DNA from: Bacteroidota bacterium
Lineage (GTDB): Bacteria > Bacteroidota > Bacteroidia > Chitinophagales > Chitinophagaceae
Assembly: GCA_013286425.1 (NCBI GenBank)
Contig: JABDFS010000004.1
Location: 1 to 64,000 of the forward strand
Direction: 5' to 3'
Length of the DNA stretch: 64,000 nt
The position numbers and the translations under genes are program-made. Within the stretch, counting starts at the first letter, position 1; every line of letters starts with the position of its first letter. Of the stretch, positions 30,962 through 39,893 are shown piece by piece. The notes under the pieces are model-generated. The model saw nothing but the letters and a program-made list of their open reading frames with translations, was not told where the DNA came from and searched no databases.

Positions 30962-32251
30962 ATGAACAATAAAAGACCATCACTCTTTGTAAAAGACGGC
31001 ATTAATTACCTTGGACCATTTGCAGCAATCAGCGCATTATTTTTTTTGTGGGGAATAGCGCATGGCATGCTCGATACACTGGATAAAAATTTTCAAATGA
31101 TGCTGCATTTGCAAAAATGGCAATCCAGCTTTATCCAGTTTTCTTTGTATGGTGCTTATTTTGGTATGGCTATACCTGCAGGTATTTTTATAAAAAAATA
31201 CGGCTATAAAAAAGGAATAATTTTCGGGCTTTCTCTTTTTGCAGCCGGTGCACTTATTGCTGCAGGAACGGCCACGCTTCAATCATTCATTTTATTTTTG
31301 TTTTGCCTGTTAATTATTGGTGCAGGATTGGCAACACTTGAAACAGCTGCTAATCCATATACAACAAAATTGGGTCCTCCTGAAACAGCGGAAAGAAGAA
31401 TTAATTTTTCCCAATCTTTTAACGGGCTTGCCTGGATGATCGGCCCGCTGATCGCCTTGTATATTTATGGTAATCAGAGTCATGAAGAAGGTAAAAAAAT
31501 GATTTCAATTATTTTACCTTTTGCTATAATCGGGCTGGTTGTTTTAGCGATTGCATTTGTTTTCATGCGCATAAAATTGCCTGAGATAACGGAAGCGGAT
31601 GAAAATGCAGCACATGGCGCTATAGTAACACAAACTTCAGAAACAGGAATAGTTACAAGTGTTGACGATCCCGGATATATATCTCCAAAGCCATTATGGA
31701 AGAACCAGCATTTTACATTAGGTTTTGCTGCACAGGCTTGCTACGTAGCTGCACAAACCGGCGTGTTTAGTTACCTGATAAATTTTGTTACGGATCATGA
31801 CATGCATCCTCGTTTTGATGTGGAATATGCTCCGTATTTTTTATCACTTGGGTTTTTATTATTTATGATAGGGCGATTTTCCGGCAGCAATTTGATGCGA
31901 TTTTTTAAGCCTTCAAAAATGCTTGCTCTTTATTCACTTGCGGTTTGCATTCTTTTGCCCATAGTTTCTTTGGAACTTGGCTGGGCTTCACTTATAGCTT
32001 TGTATGGTGTTTTCTTTTTTATGTCGATTATGTTTCCTACGATTTTTGCACTGGCTATTAAATCGCTGGGATATAATACTAAAGAAGCTTCATCTTTTTT
32101 AGTGATGGCTGTTGCCGGTGGAGCAGTGTTTCCACCGTTAATGGGAGCTGTCGCTGATCACTATGGTATGGCAACAGGGTTTCTTGTGCCCATACCTTTA
32201 TTTTTATTCATATTATACTATGCACTTAAGGGATATAAAATAACAGCGTGA
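30962..32251 (+). CDS. FucP-type MFS sugar:H+ symporter
   Basis: FFLWGIAHGMLDTLDKNFQ, LETAANPYTTKLGPPETAERRINFSQSFNGLAWMIGPLIA, FPTIFALAIKSLG. Confidence 0.9.
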   Translation: MNNKRPSLFVKDGINYLGPFAAISALFFLWGIAHGMLDTLDKNFQMMLHLQKWQSSFIQFSLYGAYFGMAIPAGIFIKKYGYKKGIIFGLSLFAAGALIAAGTATLQSFILFLFCLLIIGAGLATLETAANPYTTKLGPPETAERRINFSQSFNGLAWMIGPLIALYIYGNQSHEEGKKMISIILPFAIIGLVVLAIAFVFMRIKLPEITEADENAAHGAIVTQTSETGIVTSVDDPGYISPKPLWKNQHFTLGFAAQACYVAAQTGVFSYLINFVTDHDMHPRFDVEYAPYFLSLGFLLFMIGRFSGSNLMRFFKPSKMLALYSLAVCILLPIVSLELGWASLIALYGVFFFMSIMFPTIFALAIKSLGYNTKEASSFLVMAVAGGAVFPPLMGAVADHYGMATGFLVPIPLFLFILYYALKGYKITA

Positions 32252-32354
32252 CGGAATCAAATGGAAAGTGTAATAGATGATGGGTATGTGATTAATAGCA
32301 GAGAGTTATCATACTGAAATCAGAGTAAAACTTTTACAAATAATATTCTCCATA

Positions 32355-34310
32355 ATGAAATCGCCTTTTTTATGCATGATCTTTTTATGCATTACAACAT
32401 GCATGTATGCACAAAAAACAATTACTGTTGTTGATGAACTGAAACAGTTTTATAACATTAGTGATTTACCGGCATATCGCTCAAACACTTACTCCGCTGA
32501 GGTTTCAAGCTATGATACAACAGGAGGCAACAACGATGGCTTTGGTGGCGAGTATTCTTTTATAAAAAGAAATGCCGACAGCTCTCTTGTAATTTTTGAT
32601 GTAAAAGGCGCAGGTGTTGTAAATCGAATCTGGACACCAACACCAACACATGATACACTTGATTTTTATATTGATGATGCGAAGCAACCAACACTATCCA
32701 TTAATTACATGGACCTTTTTTCCGGTAAAGTCTATCCGTTTGTTCAACCTATTTGTGGTAACCAGTTAGGTGGCTATTATTGTTACTATCCAATACTTTT
32801 TCAAAAGCATTGTGTTATCATAAGTCGTGGCAAGAAGATGATGTTTCACCAGATCGGTTATCGCTTATATGGCAAAGGAACAATTGTTCAGCCGTTCACA
32901 ACAAACATCAACAATGATGTAAAAAATGCATTGGCTTTCATCAGCAGCTTATGGAACAACAGTGAAGTGAATAAAGCAAAAGCAATTGCATTAAACAATG
33001 TTGATGCAAAAGCTACAGATACAGTTTTTTCAATAAAGCCGGGTGATATGAAACAAGCATTTAAGTTGAATACTGGCGGAAGAATTACCGGAATTGAGAT
33101 CAGTCCTTCAAGCAGTTTTGCATCGTTGTATAAGAACATTATCATACAGGTTTTTTGGGATGATGAAACAACTCCGGCAATTGATTGTCCTGTTGCAGAT
33201 TTTTTTGGTTTCGCATTCGGAAAACCTTCTATGCAAGGCTTATTGATCGGTTCAGAAAATAATATTTGTTATAGTTTTTTACCAATGCCTTTTGACAAAA
33301 AAGCAAGAATAGAATTCAGTTATTTGAATGCAAAAGATAGTGTGCTACCCAAGATTGATCTGCATGCAAAAGTTTATTACACACTTCAACCACGCAATGC
33401 AGATAAAGAAGGAAAGTTTTATGCTTACAGAAACAGCAAAAGAACAAAAGATGGCGAGCCGCATGTGTTTTTAAATATACAAGGCAAAGGCCATTATGTG
33501 GGTTCTGCGTTGCAGGCACAAGGCGTAAAAACAGGCATGACAATATTTTTTGAAGGCGATGATTCAACCGTTATTGATAACGAAATGCGTTTTCATGGTA
33601 CGGGCTCTGAAGATTATTTTAATGGTGGCTGGTATGCATTGTTAAATCGTTGGGATTCTAAACTGAGTTTGCCTTTGCATGGCGCGCTGGATTATTCATT
33701 GGCATTTGCAAGAACAGGTGGTTACCGTTTTTATATTACAGATAAAATGTCTTTTGAGAAAAGTATTTATCAAAGTATTGAACACGGCGGCGAACATAAT
33801 GCTGTTCCTGCTTTATATACTTCTGTGAGTTATTTCTATTGCGACAGATCTCCTCAATTAGCATTATCAAACACAACTGAAAACACTAGGGTCTATATAC
33901 CTGATACAATCAATATCTATCCGCAGTTTTCAAATGTTGTATTAGGTGAAGATATCGATGTAAAAACAGTTTGGGACAATACTGATGAAGGTCAAAGCTT
34001 TGATATAACTGCAATCGATAACAGCCTGTTGAAAGTTGTGCTGGGCGATATACCTGCCGGTAATTATAAGTTATTTATCTCTTATGCAAAACAACCGCAC
34101 GGTTGTGATTTTTCTTTGTGGCAAAGGCAGACACAATTATCAGAGTGGCAATCATCTTCTACGACTGATAAACAAAAAATAAAAGAAATGTTTGTTGGAA
34201 ATATTCATATAACTGAGTTGAACAATGCTGCTACTATTCAATTTAAAACAACAGCAGACAACAATAAATTTCTGTGGACTAAACTGATGCTTGTAAAGGC
34301 AATTGAGTAA
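32355..34310 (+). CDS. DUF2961 / GH172-type protein 2 (long form)
   Basis: KGAGVVNRIWTPTPT, IIQVFWDDETTPAIDCPVADFFGFAFG, GTGSEDYFNGGWYALLNRW. Confidence 0.88.
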   Translation: MKSPFLCMIFLCITTCMYAQKTITVVDELKQFYNISDLPAYRSNTYSAEVSSYDTTGGNNDGFGGEYSFIKRNADSSLVIFDVKGAGVVNRIWTPTPTHDTLDFYIDDAKQPTLSINYMDLFSGKVYPFVQPICGNQLGGYYCYYPILFQKHCVIISRGKKMMFHQIGYRLYGKGTIVQPFTTNINNDVKNALAFISSLWNNSEVNKAKAIALNNVDAKATDTVFSIKPGDMKQAFKLNTGGRITGIEISPSSSFASLYKNIIIQVFWDDETTPAIDCPVADFFGFAFGKPSMQGLLIGSENNICYSFLPMPFDKKARIEFSYLNAKDSVLPKIDLHAKVYYTLQPRNADKEGKFYAYRNSKRTKDGEPHVFLNIQGKGHYVGSALQAQGVKTGMTIFFEGDDSTVIDNEMRFHGTGSEDYFNGGWYALLNRWDSKLSLPLHGALDYSLAFARTGGYRFYITDKMSFEKSIYQSIEHGGEHNAVPALYTSVSYFYCDRSPQLALSNTTENTRVYIPDTINIYPQFSNVVLGEDIDVKTVWDNTDEGQSFDITAIDNSLLKVVLGDIPAGNYKLFISYAKQPHGCDFSLWQRQTQLSEWQSSSTTDKQKIKEMFVGNIHITELNNAATIQFKTTADNNKFLWTKLMLVKAIE

Positions 34311-34348
34311 TGTAATTCAAAATTGTCTTGATCTAATGAAGTTTTTTT

Positions 34349-34364
34349 GCTTAAACGATTAAAT
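34349..34364 (+). promoter_or_regulatory. LacI-type operator 5
   Basis: GCTTAAACGATTAAAT. Confidence 0.75.
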
Positions 34365-34409
34365 AACCATATTTTCGTCAGGCTTTCTTTGAAATTGCTA
34401 CTTATCATT

Positions 34410-34425
34410 GCTTAAACGATTAAAC
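34410..34425 (+). promoter_or_regulatory. LacI-type operator 6
   Basis: GCTTAAACGATTAAAC. Confidence 0.75.
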
Positions 34426-34476
34426 AAATAAATATAGGTAGTAATTTATTATTAAACCGATTGAAGAATCCAAATT

Positions 34477-34492
34477 GCTTAAACGATTAAAT
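34477..34492 (+). promoter_or_regulatory. LacI-type operator 7
   Basis: GCTTAAACGATTAAAT. Confidence 0.75.
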
Positions 34493-34495
34493 GGA

Positions 34496-34597
34496 CCTTG
34501 CTATGCCTTTTCTTGTAACAGTTGAAAATGATTCCTGTCAATCAGCTTTGTTGCGGCCTGAAATATATTTCAGCGGGCTGCTGGTATTAAAAAAATA
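34496..34597 (+). promoter_or_regulatory. Conserved susC leader (copy 2)
   Basis: Near-identical to 17726-17827. Confidence 0.7.
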
Positions 34598-34722
34598 AGT
34601 ACCAAAAGTATTGACTGAATTTCTTATTAAACAATGATGTGCAGTGCGGCGCATCCTAATTTATTTTCTTTATAAAAGGAGAGTACAATATTCTGTTGTT
34701 CTTAATTCAAAACAAAATAACC

Positions 34723-37700
34723 ATGTATCTGAATTTAATCAAACTGCATCCGGCACTGCTTGCTGCGCGATGCTTAAAGCCTATCACGCAAATGCGAAAA
34801 AAAATAATCGCAGTGTTGCTTACGATGTTTTTATTAAACAGCTTTCTCTTTGCACAACAGCCAGGTGTTATGGGAAAAGTGACAGACGAAAAAGGTAATT
34901 CACTTACCGGGGCATCTGTTAAAATATCCGGCAGCCATGGAGGTGTAATTACAAATTCCGATGGTAGCTTTTCTATTAAAGCAGCTAAAGGACAGGTTTT
35001 AGAAATATCATATGTCGGTAAGACTGATGAAAGAGTTGTTGTTGGTGATAATACTACTATAAACATCATTTTAAAAGATCAAACTACATCTGGTTTAAAT
35101 GATGTAGTGGTAGTAGGATATGGAACACAAGCGAAAAAAGACTTGACCGGATCAATAGGCGTCGTATCTCAAACCAAGATGGATAACCAGGCAACTGTGG
35201 GAATAGGGCAAAATCTTCAGGGTAAACTAGCCGGTGTCCAGGTGATTCAAAATGATGGAACACCATACAGCGGTACTTCAATCAGGATAAGAGGAACGGG
35301 CTCGTTTGGAGCATCAAGTGACCCGCTTGTTGTAATTGATGGTATGATCACCAATGATGGATTAACAAATCTTAATCCCAATGATGTTGAAAATATAACA
35401 GTGCTTAAAGATGCAGCTTCCGCTGCGATTTACGGTTCAAGAGGTGCTAACGGTGTAGTGATCGTAACAACTAAAAAAGGAAATTTTGAACAACCATTGC
35501 AGGTAAATTTCTCCACGTATGCCGGTGTTGATCAAATACGCTATAAGATACCAACATTAACTGCAAAGCAATATGCAGTTCAGATAAATGATTATTACGG
35601 TGCAGCTAATCTGCCTGTGCCTTTTACACAAGATGAGATTAATTCATATGGGCAAGGAACAAATTGGGTTGATGAAATAACACAGTCCGGAATGAAACAG
35701 AATTATTCTTTATCAATTTATGGCGGCACAAAAACTAATGCATTTGCTATAACTGCAAATTATTTTGATGGGAAAGGGGTTATAAAAAATACAGATTTTC
35801 AGCGCGGCAATATTAAGATAAGCAATGATACCCGTCTTTTACCAAATTTGAAATTAGGAATAAGCCTGAATGTAAATTATGGCGTTTCAAATAATACGGA
35901 TTGGGGCCAGGCAATTGACCGCGCGTTGATATTTCCTCCTACAGAACCTGTTTATGATGCAAATGGCGATTACAGTGCTGCAATACATAATGGAGAGCCT
36001 GTTACTATGTTGAATCCGCTTATTGCAGTGAACTTATGGACATATAAACAAACCTGGAAAAAATTATTAGGAACAACTTATTTAGAATGGAACATTTTTA
36101 AAGATCTCACATTCAAAACTTCTTTCAATGCAGAATACTATGGATGGAATCAGGATCATTTTATACCTTCTTATACTTTCGGACCTAAAGGATTAATAGG
36201 TGATCATCCGATTGCAGAGCTTTATGAAGATGGGAATGATAACATCAATTGGGAATTTGATAATATCCTTACTTATTCGAAGCGCTTCAACAACGTTCAT
36301 AACTTAACGGTTATGGCGGGTTATACATTCCAGGAAACCAATGGATCTAATATAAGCGGATCGAGGAATGATTTTTTGAATAATGATCCAAACATGCAGG
36401 TGTTGGATGCAGGTAACAGCAACATCAGTAATGGCGGTTCTAAATATTCGTGGGCCATACAATCTTATCTTGGTCGTATAAACTATAGTTATAAAGACAA
36501 ATACTTATTGAGCAGCAGTTTAAGAGTTGATCAGACTTCACGTATCTCAAGCGATAACAGAACCGGAGTATTTCCTGGAGCATCAGCTGGCTGGGTTATT
36601 TCAAAGGAAAAATTTTTTGACAAAGTGCCTTTTATAAGCAATTTAAAACTTCGTGCAAGCTGGGGAATATTAGGAAACCAGGATATTGGAACATATCCTT
36701 ACCAAACCACATTAAATTCTACTGGTTTGTATTATCCGTTTGGTGCCGGTGGCGAAGGAACAACATATACAGGTGTGGGTCCGACAAGTTTGGGCAACCC
36801 AAATATTCGCTGGGAAAAAACAACAACATATGGAGCAGGCCTGGAAGCTTCATTCTTAAACAACAGGTTAACTTTTATTGCTGATTACTATAAAAGAAAT
36901 ACTTCCGATATTCTTGTTCAGGTTCCTTTGCTTGCCACTTCAGGAGTTGATAATGCTCCTTATCAAAATGCAGGTAGTGTATCAAACAACGGTATAGAAT
37001 TAACGTTAGGTTATTCTGATCAGATCGGCAAATCTTTTAAATATGATGTTAGCGTTAACTGGACTCACAATACAAACATTGTTACAAAAGTTCCATCACC
37101 TATAGTATATGATTTTAGCCAGACTGCAGAAGGTCAATCTATAAATGAATGGTACGGATATGTTCAGCAAGGTATTTTTCAAACCCAGGACGAGATTAAT
37201 AAAGCTCCAACACAACCTAATGCCGCACCCGGCGATATAAGATTTAAAGATCTAAACAAAGATGGTGTTATTGATGCTAATGACCGAACTTTTTTAGGTG
37301 CTTCAGTAGCTCCGGATTATTACGGAGGCAATATTTCTTTAGCGTATAAAGGCTTTGATCTGGTTACAAGTTTTTATGGACAAATAGGCGCACTCAGAAG
37401 CATAGACCAGGTTGGTTTTGCAATCACTCGTGGTGGAGAACAAACTTCAGCATGGATGTATGATCAAAGATGGACCGGCCCAGGAACAAGCAATTATGTA
37501 CCAAGAGTAGTTGCAGGTGATCCAAATGATAATTACCGCAGGTCTACTTTCTGGCTTCGCTCATCTGATTTTTTCAGGCTGCAAAATTTGCAGGTCGGTT
37601 ATGATTTCCAGGGTTTATTAAATGGCTCAGCGGCAAGAACTATAAACAAGTTGCGTTTTTATGTTGCAGCTCAAAATTTGTTTTGTATCAATTCTTATCC

Positions 37701-37782
37701 TGGTTGGGATCCTGAACAAAGTATTAATGAAGGATATCCAATGCCCCGATCTTTTTATGCCGGTGTTAATGTAGGATTCTAA
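34723..37782 (+). CDS. SusC/RagA-type TonB-linked outer membrane transporter 2
   Basis: GLNDVVVVGYGTQAKKDLTGSIGVVSQ TonB plug, GSRGANGVVIVTTKKG; start aligned with copy 1. Confidence 0.96.
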   Translation: MYLNLIKLHPALLAARCLKPITQMRKKIIAVLLTMFLLNSFLFAQQPGVMGKVTDEKGNSLTGASVKISGSHGGVITNSDGSFSIKAAKGQVLEISYVGKTDERVVVGDNTTINIILKDQTTSGLNDVVVVGYGTQAKKDLTGSIGVVSQTKMDNQATVGIGQNLQGKLAGVQVIQNDGTPYSGTSIRIRGTGSFGASSDPLVVIDGMITNDGLTNLNPNDVENITVLKDAASAAIYGSRGANGVVIVTTKKGNFEQPLQVNFSTYAGVDQIRYKIPTLTAKQYAVQINDYYGAANLPVPFTQDEINSYGQGTNWVDEITQSGMKQNYSLSIYGGTKTNAFAITANYFDGKGVIKNTDFQRGNIKISNDTRLLPNLKLGISLNVNYGVSNNTDWGQAIDRALIFPPTEPVYDANGDYSAAIHNGEPVTMLNPLIAVNLWTYKQTWKKLLGTTYLEWNIFKDLTFKTSFNAEYYGWNQDHFIPSYTFGPKGLIGDHPIAELYEDGNDNINWEFDNILTYSKRFNNVHNLTVMAGYTFQETNGSNISGSRNDFLNNDPNMQVLDAGNSNISNGGSKYSWAIQSYLGRINYSYKDKYLLSSSLRVDQTSRISSDNRTGVFPGASAGWVISKEKFFDKVPFISNLKLRASWGILGNQDIGTYPYQTTLNSTGLYYPFGAGGEGTTYTGVGPTSLGNPNIRWEKTTTYGAGLEASFLNNRLTFIADYYKRNTSDILVQVPLLATSGVDNAPYQNAGSVSNNGIELTLGYSDQIGKSFKYDVSVNWTHNTNIVTKVPSPIVYDFSQTAEGQSINEWYGYVQQGIFQTQDEINKAPTQPNAAPGDIRFKDLNKDGVIDANDRTFLGASVAPDYYGGNISLAYKGFDLVTSFYGQIGALRSIDQVGFAITRGGEQTSAWMYDQRWTGPGTSNYVPRVVAGDPNDNYRRSTFWLRSSDFFRLQNLQVGYDFQGLLNGSAARTINKLRFYVAAQNLFCINSYPGWDPEQSINEGYPMPRSFYAGVNVGF

Positions 37783-37801
37783 AAAAGTAAAAATCATAAT
37801 T

Positions 37802-39397
37802 ATGAAAAAGACAATTTTCTTCTTAATATTTCTAATCCCATTTGCTTCATGTAACAAGCAATTAGATAAGCAACCTTATGGTGTTGTTTCTACTGACAAT
37901 TTTTATAAAACTGCAGATGATGCAGAAATGGCTGTTACAGCAGCTTATAAATCGTTCCAGATGTTAGATGGACAGAACGGGTGGAATACTCAGGCTGGTT
38001 ATACACCTATGGGAGATATAACTGGCCCTGATGTGCAGGCTCATCCTGATTTGGTTGTATACTATCAAATTCAGCAGTCGATTATTACTCCAAGTTCTGA
38101 TCAGATGGAAATGTTGTATCAACGTTGTTATAAAGCGCTTTTATTAGCTAATGAAGCAATAGAAAAGATACCTGCAATTGATATGGATGAAACTCTAAAA
38201 TCCAGGTATATGGGAGAGCTTTATTTTATCAGGGGATTTTGGATGTTTCGTTTGGGATATATGTTTGGTACAGCACCTTTGGTTACTGGACCATTGGATA
38301 TATCAGAATTAAATATTCCTAATTCTGTAAGAACAGCTGAATTCGATAATGGTAAAAACGTTAATAATTATAAGATCACAAAAAGCGATTTGTTTGACCA
38401 GGCTGAAGCTGATTTCAAACTGGCATTGCAATCACCAATTGCAGACAGGAATACCGGTGATTTAATGGGGAGAGCAGATAAAGGCGCTACAAGTGCGTAC
38501 CTAGCTCAGATATATTTATATGAGCATAGATGGAGTGATGCCAAGCCTTTGTTGGAAAATATAATTTCTTATGGTTATGCATTGCTTCCTGATTATAACG
38601 ATGTATTTAACGGCAGCCATGATAACAGTACTGAAGCAGTTTTTGAAGTGCAATACACAGCTTTAAATCAAAAAGGAACAGACAATTTTGGTACAGTGTT
38701 GAATGCGCCAAACGGGGAAGGATATGTTGCTGGTGGCGGTTGGGGATGGACGCGCCCAACACCGGATTTAGAGTGGGAATATGAAGCAGGTGATCCGCGC
38801 TTAACAGCTTCTATTTTCCGTAAAGGCCAGGACGATTTTTTCGGACAGATCTTTATGGATAAAGTAAACGGAACAGGCCTCGGAATCAGGAAATGGTGTA
38901 TTGGTAATCCACCAAATAATGATGGCACTACGGTTGACCAGGTTAGCTGGAATAATTCAAGCAATTACACTTTGGTAAGATATGCTGAAGTATTGTTGTG
39001 GTATGCTGAAGTTATGAACGAGTTAGGAGACCAGGCAACAGCAGCAGCTTATGTAAATAAAGTAAGAGCACGTACAGGTACAACTACGGATCCTAATACT
39101 GTCAATAAAAATGATATCAAACAATTGTCTCCAATTTCTTCAACATTAAGCTATGAAGATATGTTTTGGGCTATTGTGCACGAGCGTAGAGTTGAATTTG
39201 CTTTTGAAGGAAAATTTGGTTGGGATTTAAGAAGATGGGGAATAGCAAGCGAATATCTTACTGATCCAAAAAGATGGCAAAACCAGGTAACACCAGGTTA
39301 CTTCAAATATAAAGTTGGAAAGGATGAAATTTTTCCATTGCCACAAATTGAGATCGATAGATCAGCTGGTACTTTAAAACAAAATCCAGGATATTAA
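37802..39397 (+). CDS. SusD/RagB-type outer membrane lipoprotein 2
   Basis: Lipobox PFASCNKQLDKQP; ELYFIRGFWMFRLGYMFG; EIFPLPQIEIDRSAGTLKQNPGY. Confidence 0.95.
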   Translation: MKKTIFFLIFLIPFASCNKQLDKQPYGVVSTDNFYKTADDAEMAVTAAYKSFQMLDGQNGWNTQAGYTPMGDITGPDVQAHPDLVVYYQIQQSIITPSSDQMEMLYQRCYKALLLANEAIEKIPAIDMDETLKSRYMGELYFIRGFWMFRLGYMFGTAPLVTGPLDISELNIPNSVRTAEFDNGKNVNNYKITKSDLFDQAEADFKLALQSPIADRNTGDLMGRADKGATSAYLAQIYLYEHRWSDAKPLLENIISYGYALLPDYNDVFNGSHDNSTEAVFEVQYTALNQKGTDNFGTVLNAPNGEGYVAGGGWGWTRPTPDLEWEYEAGDPRLTASIFRKGQDDFFGQIFMDKVNGTGLGIRKWCIGNPPNNDGTTVDQVSWNNSSNYTLVRYAEVLLWYAEVMNELGDQATAAAYVNKVRARTGTTTDPNTVNKNDIKQLSPISSTLSYEDMFWAIVHERRVEFAFEGKFGWDLRRWGIASEYLTDPKRWQNQVTPGYFKYKVGKDEIFPLPQIEIDRSAGTLKQNPGY

Positions 39398-39497
39398 ATT
39401 CAGAATAAAATAATTCATCCCGCTTATTATTACAAGCGTTGAAGATTAATTAAGCATTAGAAATAGTATCACTTTAGTTTAAACAAGCAGTTCTAAT

Positions 39498-39525
39498 AAA
39501 GGAGCAATGCTCACATTGCTCCTTT
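39498..39525 (+). promoter_or_regulatory. Hairpin upstream of truncated lacI (copy 2)
   Basis: AAAGGAGCAATG-CTCA-CATTGCTCCTTT, 12-bp perfect stem. Confidence 0.6.
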
Positions 39526-39620
39526 CAAACAGAAGTGTTAGGTGAAACTATAATGATTAATACATCGGATCAGCAATAGTAACTGTTTGTTTTGTTAGAA
39601 AATGGATTAAAGTCAGACCA

Positions 39621-39872
39621 TTGGAAAAGAAAGTAGCACTTAAGGATGTAGCACAACATATCGGCGTATCGGCAGCGCTTGTTTCTTACGTGCTCAACGG
39701 CAAAGAAAAGGAAGCAAGAGTAGGTGCAGATATGGCGAAGAGAATAAAGAAAGCTGCTGCGGAATTAAACTATCAGCCCAACTTGATTGCGAAGAGTTTA
39801 AAGATGGGTAAAACAAAAACGATCGGTTTAATTGTAGCAGTAATTAATGATGCATGCTTTGCATCACGTTAA
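39621..39872 (+). CDS. Truncated LacI paralogue, DNA-binding domain plus hinge only (83 aa)
   Basis: First 77 aa match the LacI at 24632 with one E/D substitution, then diverge to VINDACFASR* and stop. Confidence 0.8.
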   Translation: MEKKVALKDVAQHIGVSAALVSYVLNGKEKEARVGADMAKRIKKAAAELNYQPNLIAKSLKMGKTKTIGLIVAVINDACFASR

Positions 39873-39893
39873 TCTAAATTCAAAAAATAGAGC

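Noticed and set aside
29171-32251. Locus as a simple L-fucose utilisation operon
   Set aside because: Not excluded, but no fucosidase, FucK or FucA is visible while GH172, GH116 and a ribulokinase are present, so I ranked D-arabinose higher.
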